Source: Gemmatimonadota bacterium (lineage in GTDB: Bacteria; Gemmatimonadota; Gemmatimonadetes; Gemmatimonadales; Gemmatimonadaceae). Taken from it: a stretch of 64,000 nucleotides of DNA. The first letter of the stretch is position 1. Every line of letters starts with the position of its first letter. Location: assembly GCA_016714015.1 (NCBI GenBank), contig JADJNZ010000007.1:186001-250000 (forward strand), written 5' to 3'. Made by a program: the position numbers and the translations under genes. The notes under the pieces were generated by a model. The model was given only the letters and a program-made list of their open reading frames with translations. It was not told where the DNA came from and did not search any database. Below, piece after piece: positions 27,345 to 35,641 of the stretch.

Positions 27345-28297
27345 ACGATCCGCGCGAACGGCTCCGGCAGTACCTCGAACAGCGGCGCGAGATGGGGGAG
27401 AGCGAATTCGTGCTCGACTCGCTCTCCGTCGAGGAGGCCCTGAAGGTGCTCACGACGGGGGCGCCCCCGCCGGCCACGCCGCCGGGCCGGGCCGCCGCCC
27501 CTGCGGCGAGCGGCATGGCCGCACCGCGCGACGTGACGCCCGAGCCGCCGCGCGCCTCGCGCACTCAGGGCGTCACCGAGGACTGGCGCTCGATCGTGAG
27601 CGCCCCCGACACCCCCACCGCTGTTCCCGTGCCCAAGCCGAAGTCCGGTCGTGCCGCGCCGTCGAGCGCCGCCAGAACCACCACCGGTGCTGCCGCCGCC
27701 GAACCGTCGGCGGCGTCCGCGGGCGCCCCGGTCGATCTCTCCGGCGCGCGTACGCTCGAGGACGTCGCGAAGGTGATCGCCTCGTGCAAGGCGTGCGCGC
27801 TCTCCGCGACCGCGCTCAACCATGTGCCGGGCGAAGGAAGTCCTGACGCGAAGTTCGTCGTCGTCGGCGAGGCGCCCGGCGCGACCGAGGACGAGTTGGG
27901 CCGCCCCTTCGTTGGGAAGTCGGGGGACCTGCTCGAGAAGATCCTGGAGGCGATCGGCTTCAGGCGCGCCGACGTCTTCATCGTGAACGTGCTCAAGCAC
28001 CGCCCGCCGGGGAATCGCAACCCGAGTCCAGCCGAGATCGTCGCCTGCCGCCCGTTCCTGCTGCGCCAGCTCGACCTGCTCGAACCGCGGGTCATACTCG
28101 CGCTCGGGACGTTCGCTGCGCAGACTTTGTTGGAGTCCGACGAGACGATCGGGCAGCTGCGGGGAAAGGAGCACACCTACCACGGCATCCCGCTCGTCGC
28201 TACGTACCATCCTGCCGCCTTGCTGCGGAACCCCAACTGGAAGCGCCCCGCCTGGGAAGATGTCCAGCTCGCCCGTAGAATTTTCGATCGCGCCTAG
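27341..28297 (+). CDS. Uracil-DNA glycosylase, family 4 (Fe-S type), with a His at one cluster position
   Basis: 318 residues. A long Ala/Pro-rich linker (about 40-130) separates a short N-terminal helix from the catalytic domain. Motif A is GEAPGATED (176-184), motif B HPAALLRNP (290-298). Cluster ligands C149 and C152 (CKAC) and C236 are present, but the position between them that is normally Cys in VVKCRPP-type motifs reads His (H220 in VLKHRPPGNRNP). It removes uracil from DNA. The gene overlaps coaBC (GTGA) and shares 38 bp with dnaB. Such a fused linker is common where this gene neighbours dnaB or radA. Confidence 0.88.
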   Translation: MNDPRERLRQYLEQRREMGESEFVLDSLSVEEALKVLTTGAPPPATPPGRAAAPAASGMAAPRDVTPEPPRASRTQGVTEDWRSIVSAPDTPTAVPVPKPKSGRAAPSSAARTTTGAAAAEPSAASAGAPVDLSGARTLEDVAKVIASCKACALSATALNHVPGEGSPDAKFVVVGEAPGATEDELGRPFVGKSGDLLEKILEAIGFRRADVFIVNVLKHRPPGNRNPSPAEIVACRPFLLRQLDLLEPRVILALGTFAAQTLLESDETIGQLRGKEHTYHGIPLVATYHPAALLRNPNWKRPAWEDVQLARRIFDRA

Positions 28298-29705
28298 GAC
28301 GGCCTCGGCCGATCCGTTCCGTGACCGCCGGCCCCCCTGGTCGGAGGACGCGGAGCGTGCCGTGCTCGCGGCCATGATCATGTCCCCCGACGCCATCGTC
28401 ACGGTCTCGGAGCTCCTCACGGAGGACATGTTCTACCGCGAGGGGCATCGTCGCCTCTTCCGCGCGATGATGGGTGTGCAGGCCACCGGCGCGGTGGTCG
28501 ACCCGCTCACGCTCTCCAACGAGCTCGAGCAACGGGGCGACCTCGCCGGTGCCGGCGGCAAGGAGTACATCGGCGGCCTCCTAGATGAGATCCCCACCGC
28601 GGCCAACGTCGAGCATCACTGCAAGATCGTCCGGGAGAAGGCGCTCCGGCGCCGCCTGATCGAGACGGCGACGAACCTGGTGCGCGAAGGCCATGAGAGC
28701 CCCGCAGACGCGGCCGAGCTGCTCGACCTCGCCGAGCACCGGATCCTCGAGATCAACGACCAGCGCGGATCGGAGGGGTTTGTCAAGATCAAGTCGCTCC
28801 TCTGGTCGGCGATGGAGCGGATCGAGATGCTGCGCACGGCGGGCGGCAACCTCACCGGCGTGCCGAGCGGCTTCACCGACCTCGACAAGATGACGCTCGG
28901 CTTCCAGCCGGCCGATCTCGTCATCGTCGCGGCGCGTCCGTCGATGGGCAAGACGGCCTTCGTGCTGAACATCGCGCAATACGCCGCCATCGAAGGCAAC
29001 GTTCCGACGGCGATCTTCTCGCTGGAAATGAGTACTGAATCCCTGCTGATGCGCATGCTCGCCTCGGAGGGATATGTGGATGCTCAACGCCTGCGGTCCG
29101 GCGCGCTGACCGCGCAGGACGCCTCGAACCTCGCCAAGGCGGCGGCCCTTTTGGGGCAGGCGCCGATCTGGATCGACGACACGCCGGGCCTCAGCGTGCT
29201 CGAGGTGCGGTCCCGGGCGCGCCGCCTAAAGAGCACGGCCGACATCAAGCTCATCATCGTGGACTACCTGCAGCTCCTCTCGGGCCCGCCCAACTCCGAG
29301 AGCCGCCAGCAGGAGGTGTCGCAGATCTCGCGGTCGCTCAAGGCGCTCGCGAAGGAGCTCGACGTGCCGGTGATCGCGCTCTCGCAGCTCTCGCGCGCCT
29401 CGGAGCAGCGTGGTGGCGAGAACCGGAAGCCGCAGCTCTCCGACCTCCGCGACTCGGGCGCGATCGAGCAGGACGCCGACGTCGTGCTGTTCATCTACCG
29501 TCCCGAGATGAACGAGCGGCCCTACGACGAGCAGGGGAACGCGCGGATGGTGCCCGGCACCACCGACGTCCCGCTCGACGGATACGCCGAGGTGATCATG
29601 GCGAAGCAGCGCAACGGCCCGACGGGCTACGTGAAGATGCACTACCGCAAGCAGCACACGCGCTTCGAGAACTGGACGGGCCGCAGCGCGCACGGCCAGG
29701 ACTGA
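28260..29705 (+). CDS. dnaB: Replicative DNA helicase DnaB
   Basis: 481 residues, about the family length. The N-terminal primase-interacting domain (about 27-170) begins PWSEDAERAVLAAMI. The RecA-like motor has Walker A ARPSMGKT (225-232), Walker B IIVDYLQLL and the arginine-finger region SQLSRASEQR. Hexamer that unwinds DNA at the fork. No intein is seen. It overlaps the glycosylase gene by 38 bp. Confidence 0.96.
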   Translation: MSSSPVEFSIAPRTASADPFRDRRPPWSEDAERAVLAAMIMSPDAIVTVSELLTEDMFYREGHRRLFRAMMGVQATGAVVDPLTLSNELEQRGDLAGAGGKEYIGGLLDEIPTAANVEHHCKIVREKALRRRLIETATNLVREGHESPADAAELLDLAEHRILEINDQRGSEGFVKIKSLLWSAMERIEMLRTAGGNLTGVPSGFTDLDKMTLGFQPADLVIVAARPSMGKTAFVLNIAQYAAIEGNVPTAIFSLEMSTESLLMRMLASEGYVDAQRLRSGALTAQDASNLAKAAALLGQAPIWIDDTPGLSVLEVRSRARRLKSTADIKLIIVDYLQLLSGPPNSESRQQEVSQISRSLKALAKELDVPVIALSQLSRASEQRGGENRKPQLSDLRDSGAIEQDADVVLFIYRPEMNERPYDEQGNARMVPGTTDVPLDGYAEVIMAKQRNGPTGYVKMHYRKQHTRFENWTGRSAHGQD

Positions 29706-29709
29706 GCGG

Positions 29710-31116
29710 GTGGCCGTGAAGACGCGTTCCGTGTACCGCTGCACCGAGTGCGGCGGCGAGTCGCTCCGGTGGGCGGGCCAGTGCCCGACCTGTGGCGAGT
29801 GGAACACGCTCGTCGAGGAGATGGCTGCCCCGAAGGTCGCCGCGGGCAAGGGGATCGGCGCGGCGCGGCGGAAGGCCGGCTCCAGCGCGTACGGCGAGGG
29901 CGGCAACGTGATGGAGACGCCGCGCCTGCGCGACGTGCAGGGCTCGGAGGCGCATCGCCTCGCGACCGGGATCGCCGAGTTCGACTTCGTGCTCGGCGGC
30001 GGCGTCGTTCCGGGCGCGATGGTCCTCGTCGGCGGCGAGCCGGGGATCGGCAAGAGCACGATCCTGCTGCAGGTGGCGGCGCGGCTCGAGTCGCAGGGGC
30101 ACAGCACCCTGTACGTGAGCGGCGAAGAGTCCCCCCTGCAGGTCAAGCTGCGCGCCGACCGCCTCGCGCCGGAGGCCGGTCGCGTGCAGCTCCTCGGCGA
30201 GACCAACCTCGAGACGATCCTCGCGACCGCGGCGAGCGTCCGCCCCGCGGCGATGATCGTCGACTCCATCCAGACCGTCTTCACCGGCGACCTCGAAGGG
30301 GCGCCGGGGAACGTCGGGCAGGTACGCGAGTGCGCGGCGCGGCTCATGCGCTTCGCGAAGGAGAGCGGCACCGCGGTCTTCGTGGTCGGGCATGTGACCA
30401 AGGGCGGCGGGATCGCCGGGCCCAAGACCCTCGAACACATCGTCGACACGGTGCTCTACTTCGAGGGCGAGGGCACCGCCGACCATCGCGTGCTCCGCGC
30501 GACGAAGAACCGGTTCGGGTCGGTGGACGAGATCGGCGTCTTCCGCATGACGGTGCAGGGGCTCGAGGCGGTGGAGAATCCGAGCGCGCTCTTCCTGAGC
30601 GAGCGCACCGACGCAGGCACGAGCGGCAGCGCGGTGACCTGCCTGCTCGAAGGGACGCGCCCGATGCTCCTCGAGGTGCAGGGGCTCGCGGCCAAGGCGG
30701 GGTTCGGCACGCCGCAGCGCGTGAGCACCGGCTACGACGGACGCCGCCTCGCCCTCCTGCTCGCGGTGCTCGACAAGCGCGCCGGCCTCTCGTTCGCGCA
30801 GCTCGATGTGTTCCTCAACGTCGTGGGCGGCGTGCGCATGCAGGAGCCGGCGGGCGACCTCGCGGTGGCCGCGGCACTCGCCTCGAGCGTCTACGACCGC
30901 GCGCTCCCGGCGGACGCGGTGTTCATCGGCGAGGTGGGACTGGCCGGCGAGATCCGCGCGGTCTCGCAGGCCGAGCGCCGCATCGCCGAGGCGGAGAAGA
31001 TGGGGATGAAGCTCGCCTACGTCTCGGAACGCTCGGTGCCGCGGCGCGCACCCAAGTCGCTCCGCGTGCGCGGCGTGCCGGACCTCGGCGTGCTCTTCCG
31101 GGAGCTCTTCACGTGA
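29710..31116 (+). CDS. radA: DNA repair protein RadA (Sms)
   Basis: 468 residues from GTG 29710. The zinc finger is C11-x2-C14 and C25-x2-C28, Walker A GGEPGIGKST (108-117), the RadA-specific KNRFG motif 266-270, and a C-terminal Lon-like domain. It drives branch migration in recombination repair. It lies 4 bp after dnaB and overlaps ispD by 4 bp. Confidence 0.96.
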   Translation: MAVKTRSVYRCTECGGESLRWAGQCPTCGEWNTLVEEMAAPKVAAGKGIGAARRKAGSSAYGEGGNVMETPRLRDVQGSEAHRLATGIAEFDFVLGGGVVPGAMVLVGGEPGIGKSTILLQVAARLESQGHSTLYVSGEESPLQVKLRADRLAPEAGRVQLLGETNLETILATAASVRPAAMIVDSIQTVFTGDLEGAPGNVGQVRECAARLMRFAKESGTAVFVVGHVTKGGGIAGPKTLEHIVDTVLYFEGEGTADHRVLRATKNRFGSVDEIGVFRMTVQGLEAVENPSALFLSERTDAGTSGSAVTCLLEGTRPMLLEVQGLAAKAGFGTPQRVSTGYDGRRLALLLAVLDKRAGLSFAQLDVFLNVVGGVRMQEPAGDLAVAAALASSVYDRALPADAVFIGEVGLAGEIRAVSQAERRIAEAEKMGMKLAYVSERSVPRRAPKSLRVRGVPDLGVLFRELFT

Positions 31117-31829
31117 GCGCGCCCGCACCGCGCGTCACGCGCGACGTCGGCGTGGTGATCGTCGCCGGCGGGTCCGGCAGCCGCATCGGCGGCAGCGAGC
31201 TCAAGCAGCTGCGCTGGGTCGCGGGCAAGCCGATGCTGCTGCACTCGCTGCAGACCTTCCAGAAGCGCGCCGACGTGGCGATGGTCGTCTGCGTGCTGCC
31301 GCAGCGCTATGCCGGCGATCCGCCGCCCTGGATCTTCCAGAGCGACGCGGAGCGTCTCCTGATCTCGGTGGGCGGGAAGCATCGTGCGGAGTCGGTGGCG
31401 AACGGCCTCGAGGACCTGCCGTCCGAGTGCCGGACGGTGCTCATCCACGATGCGGCGCGTCCGCTGGTGAGCGACGAGATGATCGACCGCGTCGTCGTCG
31501 AGGCGCGGAAGGGCCATGGCGCGATCGCCGCCCTCCCGGTGGTCGATACGCTCAAGCGCGTCGATGCCGAGGGGCGCATCGTCGCCACCGTGAGCCGCGA
31601 CGCGCTCTGGCGCGCGCAGACGCCGCAGGGATTCCCGCGGGAGCTCATCGAGCGCGCGCACCGCGAGGCGAGGGCGAACGGCACGCACGCGACCGCCACC
31701 GATGATGCCGCGCTCTGCGAGCTGCTCGGCATCCCGGTGCATGTGGTGCGCGGGAGCGAGAAGGCGCTCAAGGTGACCGAGGAGGGCGACTTCGCGCGCG
31801 CCGAGGCCTTCCAGTCGCTGCCGGAGTAG
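31113..31829 (+). CDS. ispD: 2-C-methyl-D-erythritol 4-phosphate cytidylyltransferase
   Basis: 238 residues from GTG 31113. CTP-binding VIVAGGSGSRIGGSELKQL, IHDAARPLVSDEM and TDDAALCELLG are family motifs. Third step of the MEP isoprenoid pathway. The first loop reads VAGG rather than the usual AAGG, a mild variation. Overlaps radA by 4 bp (GTGA); the next gene begins 2 bp after its stop. Confidence 0.92.
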   Translation: MSAPAPRVTRDVGVVIVAGGSGSRIGGSELKQLRWVAGKPMLLHSLQTFQKRADVAMVVCVLPQRYAGDPPPWIFQSDAERLLISVGGKHRAESVANGLEDLPSECRTVLIHDAARPLVSDEMIDRVVVEARKGHGAIAALPVVDTLKRVDAEGRIVATVSRDALWRAQTPQGFPRELIERAHREARANGTHATATDDAALCELLGIPVHVVRGSEKALKVTEEGDFARAEAFQSLPE

Positions 31830-31831
31830 CG

Positions 31832-32500
31832 GTGCCCGAGGCGCGCGGCATCCCGTTCTGGTCGCCGGAGGAAGTGGGCGCGGCCATCCCCGCGACGATC
31901 ACGCACCTGCAGGAGCGCGGGATCCTCGCGTACCCCACCGAGACGGTCTACGGCTTCGGCACCATGATCGATCGCGACGCCGTGGAGCAGCTCGTGCAGC
32001 TCAAGCGACGTCCGCCGGCGAAGCCGTTCCTGCTGCTCATCAGCGACACGCCGATGCTGGCGCGCATCGGCCTGCACCTGACCCGCTCGGCGAGCATGCT
32101 GGCCGCGCGGCACTGGCCTGGGCCGCTCACGCTGGTGCTGCCGGGCGGGGAACGGCGTGTCCCCGAACGGTTGCGCGGCCCGGAGGGCGGGATCGCGGTG
32201 CGGTGGACGCCGCATGTCGGCCTGCAACGGCTCATCAGCGCGCTCGGGGACCCCATCACGAGCACGTCGGCGAACCTCCCCGGTCAGCCGGCGGCGGTGT
32301 CGAGCGGGGAGATCGTGGCGCAGTGGGCGCCGGAGATCGCCCGCGGCACCATCCGCCTCCTCGACGGCGGGCGCCTGCCGCCCTCGCCGGCGTCGACGGT
32401 GGTGGACTGCACGGGGCGCGTCGCGCGGGTCATCCGCCCCGGCGCGCTGAGCGCCGCTACATTGCGGGAGAGCGTCCCGGACCTCGTCGGAGACCTGTGA
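31832..32500 (+). CDS. tsaC: Threonylcarbamoyl-AMP synthase (Sua5/YwlC/TsaC family)
   Basis: 222 residues from GTG 31832. It makes threonylcarbamoyl-AMP from Thr, bicarbonate and ATP for tRNA t6A37. YPTETVYGFG (about 34-43), KRRPPAKPFLLLI and STSANLPGQPA are the substrate-binding motifs. The length is that of the single-domain TsaC type rather than Sua5 with its extra domain. Overlaps the downstream phosphatase by 4 bp, the same neighbour order as ywlC-ywlE in Bacillus. Confidence 0.92.
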   Translation: MPEARGIPFWSPEEVGAAIPATITHLQERGILAYPTETVYGFGTMIDRDAVEQLVQLKRRPPAKPFLLLISDTPMLARIGLHLTRSASMLAARHWPGPLTLVLPGGERRVPERLRGPEGGIAVRWTPHVGLQRLISALGDPITSTSANLPGQPAAVSSGEIVAQWAPEIARGTIRLLDGGRLPPSPASTVVDCTGRVARVIRPGALSAATLRESVPDLVGDL

Positions 32501-32964
32501 TCGTGCGCCTCCTCTTCGTCTGCACCGGCAACACCTGTCGGAGTCCGATGGCCGAGGCCATCGCGCGCCGTCTCGTGACGGACCGCGCGGTGGTGGACAT
32601 CGCCGTGGGGAGCGCGGGCACGAGCGCCTGGGATGGCGCCCCCGCATCGGACGGCGCGCTGCTGGTGTCGCTGGAGCACGGGCTCGACCTCAACGCGCAT
32701 CGCGCGCAGGTGCTCACGCCCGAGCTGGTGTCCGGTGCGGACCTGATTCTCGTGATGAGTCCCCACCACCGCGAGCGCGCGCTCGCGCTGGGTGGCGCGG
32801 GGCGCACGCACCTCCTCACCGATTTCGCGTCCAAGGGGACGGCCGGGCGCTCCGTGCAGGATCCCTTCGGCGGGGAGCTCGAGGTGTACCGCGAGACCTT
32901 CGCGGAGCTGGAACGCGAGATCGTGCAGGTGCTCGATCGGCTCGCCGCGGAGCGCGGGGCATGA
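32497..32964 (+). CDS. Low-molecular-weight phosphatase, YwlE-like (possible protein-arginine phosphatase)
   Basis: About 155 residues. The P-loop CTGNTCRSPMAEA has the nucleophile Cys and Arg of CX5R, and the general acid Asp is in VQDPFGGELEVYRET. The residue after GN is Thr, as in YwlE where it sets phospho-arginine preference; tyrosine-specific relatives usually have Ile there. The start may be GTG 32497 (overlaps tsaC, GGAG 4 nt upstream) or GTG 32503. The ATG of aroE overlaps its stop. No McsB arginine kinase is in the window, so the substrate remains inferred. Confidence 0.85.
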   Translation: MIVRLLFVCTGNTCRSPMAEAIARRLVTDRAVVDIAVGSAGTSAWDGAPASDGALLVSLEHGLDLNAHRAQVLTPELVSGADLILVMSPHHRERALALGGAGRTHLLTDFASKGTAGRSVQDPFGGELEVYRETFAELEREIVQVLDRLAAERGA

Positions 32965-33782
32965 ACGAACTGCCTGGCCGACTCGTGCTCGTGGGACATC
33001 CGGTCGCGCACTCGCTCTCGCCGGTGTTCCAGAATGCGGCACTGGAGGCGGCCGACATCCCGCTGCGGTACGAAGCGCTCGATGTCGCGCCGTCCGAGCT
33101 CGGGGCGATGATGGGCCTGCTCGCCGATGCGCGCGCGGCGGGGAACGTGACGCTGCCGCACAAGGAATCGGTGTACGCCTGGTGTGCGCGCCGCACCCCG
33201 CTCGCGGAGCGCGTGGGCGCGGTGAACACCTTCTGGACCGAGGACGGCGCGCTGGTCGGTGACAACACGGACGTCGGCGGCTTCACCTTCGCCGTGGCGC
33301 GTCTGCTCGACCGTGCGCCCGAGGGGCTGCGGATCGGCATGCTGGGCGCCGGCGGCGCCGCGGCGGCCGTCTGTGCGGCGGTGGAACAGTGGGCGGACAG
33401 TCGGGTCGTGATCCATGCGCGGTCGGCCGATCGCGCCGAGCAGCTCGCGGCACGGTTCCCTGGCATCGCCCGCGCCGCGCGGAGCGAGATGGACGTGGTG
33501 GCCGGGACCGACCTCGTGGTGAACGCGACACCGCTCGGGCTCGACGGGGCGCTCATGCCGATCGCGCCGGGCTCGATCCCCGAGACGACCGCTGTGCTCG
33601 ACCTCACGTACCGCCGCGGCCGGACGCCGTGGGTGAAAGCCTGTCGCGCGCGGGGCCTGCGCGCGGACGACGGATTGCCGATGCTCGTGGAGCAGGGAGC
33701 CCTCGCCTTCGAGCGGTGGTTCGGGGTCGCGCCGGACCGTGACGCGATGTGGCGGTCGATCCGCGCGCCGGAGTCGGCGTGA
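32961..33782 (+). CDS. aroE: Shikimate dehydrogenase
   Basis: 273 residues. Shikimate-binding HSLSP (18-22 region) and NVTLPHKE with the catalytic Lys, GAVNTF, GDNTDVGG, and the Rossmann glycines GMLGAGGAAAAV. Reduces 3-dehydroshikimate with NADPH in aromatic amino-acid synthesis. Overlaps its neighbours on both sides by 4 bp. Confidence 0.94.
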   Translation: MNELPGRLVLVGHPVAHSLSPVFQNAALEAADIPLRYEALDVAPSELGAMMGLLADARAAGNVTLPHKESVYAWCARRTPLAERVGAVNTFWTEDGALVGDNTDVGGFTFAVARLLDRAPEGLRIGMLGAGGAAAAVCAAVEQWADSRVVIHARSADRAEQLAARFPGIARAARSEMDVVAGTDLVVNATPLGLDGALMPIAPGSIPETTAVLDLTYRRGRTPWVKACRARGLRADDGLPMLVEQGALAFERWFGVAPDRDAMWRSIRAPESA

Positions 33783-34567
33783 CGGCTCCGGGGGCGCCGA
33801 CGGCGCTCCCGGTCCGGTCCGGCGCGCCGCGATGGCGGCGCGCATGCTCGGCGCTCGGCCAGTTCATCTTCCCGCGCACCTGCGCGGCGTGCGAGGTCGC
33901 GCTGGACGACAGCGACGGCGGGATCGTCTGCGGCCGTTGCTGGGCCCGGTTGCCGCTGCTGCCGTCGCCGCAGTGCGCGCGCTGCGGCCACCCGCGCCCA
34001 CCGCGCGGAGAGTGCCCGGGATGCGCGCTGCTCCCGCCGTTCGTGCGCGCGGCGCGTTCGCTCTGCTGGGTGCCCGACCCGGCGAGCAGCGCGATGCTCG
34101 CGGCGCTCAAGTACCACGGCTGGCCGGCGGTCGCGGAGGGGATGGCGACCCGGTTGGCCCGGCTCTCGTGGCCCGCCGACGTCGTCGTCGAGCGCGCGGC
34201 GATCGTGCCCGTGCCGCTCGCGCCGGTGAAGGAGCGCGCGCGCGGCTACAACCAGGCGGAGGCGCTGGCGATCGCCATCGGGCGTCTGTGGGGGATTCCC
34301 GTCTGGCGTGACGTCGTTTGCCGCACACGCGCGACACGGTCGCAAACGCGATTGACTCCCGGAGAACGCTTGGCGAACGTTCACGGTGCATTCACGGCGA
34401 ATGCGATGCATGCCGAGCGCTTGCGCGGGCGACACCTCATCCTCGTGGATGATGTCCTCACGACGGGCGCCACGATGAACGCCTGCGCCAACGCCCTCTT
34501 CGCGGCGGGCACGCGCACGCTGAGTTACCTGACCTTCGGACGGGCGCGCGCGGCAACGGATCGCTGA
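33779..34567 (+). CDS. comF: ComF family phosphoribosyltransferase-like protein
   Basis: 262 residues from GTG 33779 (overlaps aroE, GTGA). An N-terminal double zinc-finger region (CAAC, CGRC, CARCGHP, CPGC, about 30-90) is followed by the PRTase fold with RGYNQAEALA and the PRPP loop ILVDDVLTTGATMNAC. ComF takes part in DNA uptake for natural transformation in other bacteria and may also aid recombination. No other com genes are in the window. Confidence 0.9.
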   Translation: MTAPGAPTALPVRSGAPRWRRACSALGQFIFPRTCAACEVALDDSDGGIVCGRCWARLPLLPSPQCARCGHPRPPRGECPGCALLPPFVRAARSLCWVPDPASSAMLAALKYHGWPAVAEGMATRLARLSWPADVVVERAAIVPVPLAPVKERARGYNQAEALAIAIGRLWGIPVWRDVVCRTRATRSQTRLTPGERLANVHGAFTANAMHAERLRGRHLILVDDVLTTGATMNACANALFAAGTRTLSYLTFGRARAATDR

Positions 34568-34620
34568 CGCGCCCGCACCCTCCCAGCCCCACGTCGCAGC
34601 ACCTACGGAGCATCACGCAG

Positions 34621-35628
34621 ATGGCCATTCGTGTCGGCATCAACGGCTTCGGCCGCATCGGTCGCCAGGTGGTCCGCGCCGCCAAGGAGCGGAACGCGGA
34701 CATCAACTTCATCGCGATCAACGACCTGACGGATACCAAGACGCTCGCGCACCTCTTCAAGTACGACTCGGTGCACGGCCGGTTCGACGGGACCGTGAGC
34801 CGCGACGACGAGTCGATCACGCTCAATGGCGACCGGATCAAGGTCCTGAAGGAGAAGGATCCGGCGGCGCTGCCGTGGAAGGACCTGGGCGTGGACGTCG
34901 TGCTCGAGGCGACGGGCCGCTTCACCAAGGCCGACGACGCGAAGAAGCACATCGCCGGCGGCGCGAAGAAGGTGATCATCTCCGCGCCGGCGACGGGCGA
35001 GGACATCACCGTCGTGCTCGGCGTGAACGGCGACAAGTACGACGCGGCGAAGCACGTGGTCATCTCCAACGCCAGCTGCACGACCAACTGCGTCGCGCCC
35101 ATGGTGAAGGTCGTCCGCGACTCCTTCGGCTTCAAGCACGCGTCGATGGTCACGATCCACAGCTACACGAACGACCAGAACATCCTCGACCTCCCGCACA
35201 AGGATCTCCGCCGCGCCCGCGCGGCCGCGCTCTCGATGATCCCGACGTCGACCGGCGCCGCCAAGGCGACGTCGCTCGTGATCCCCGAGGTGAAGGGCAA
35301 GATCGACGGCACCTCGATCCGCGTGCCGACGCCGGACGTCTCGATCACCGAGCTCACCGTCGAGGTGGAGAAGGCGACGACGATCGCCGAGGTCAACGCG
35401 GCCTTCAAGGCCGTGGCCGAGGGCGCGCTGAAGGGGATCGTCGGCTACTCCGAGGAGGAGCTCGTGAGCTGCGACTACATCGGCAACCCGCACTCGATCG
35501 TCCTCGACGCCAAGAGCACGAACGTCATCGACGGCACGCTGGTGAAGGTGTCCGGCTGGTATGACAACGAGTGGGGCTACTCGTCGCGGTGCGTCGACCT
35601 GATCGAGATGATCGGCCGGGGCCTCTGA
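34621..35628 (+). CDS. gap: Glyceraldehyde-3-phosphate dehydrogenase
   Basis: 335 residues. NAD-binding INGFGRIGRQVVRA at the N-terminus, catalytic Cys in SNASCTTNCVAP, and C-terminal WYDNEWGYSSR. Converts glyceraldehyde-3-phosphate to 1,3-bisphosphoglycerate. ACGGAG lies about 12 nt before the ATG. First gene of the gap-pgk-tpiA cluster. Confidence 0.97.
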   Translation: MAIRVGINGFGRIGRQVVRAAKERNADINFIAINDLTDTKTLAHLFKYDSVHGRFDGTVSRDDESITLNGDRIKVLKEKDPAALPWKDLGVDVVLEATGRFTKADDAKKHIAGGAKKVIISAPATGEDITVVLGVNGDKYDAAKHVVISNASCTTNCVAPMVKVVRDSFGFKHASMVTIHSYTNDQNILDLPHKDLRRARAAALSMIPTSTGAAKATSLVIPEVKGKIDGTSIRVPTPDVSITELTVEVEKATTIAEVNAAFKAVAEGALKGIVGYSEEELVSCDYIGNPHSIVLDAKSTNVIDGTLVKVSGWYDNEWGYSSRCVDLIEMIGRGL

Positions 35629-35641
35629 GCCGGAGCCGACC

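Noticed and set aside
32453..32462. GCTACATT as a promoter -10 before the ywlE-like gene
   Set aside because: It lies inside tsaC with no -35; the gene overlaps tsaC and needs no own promoter.
34314..34370. TTGACT box and GTTTGC/GCAAAC inverted repeat inside comF, as a promoter for gap
   Set aside because: No acceptable -10 at a proper distance, and the site is 250 bp before gap inside a coding region.
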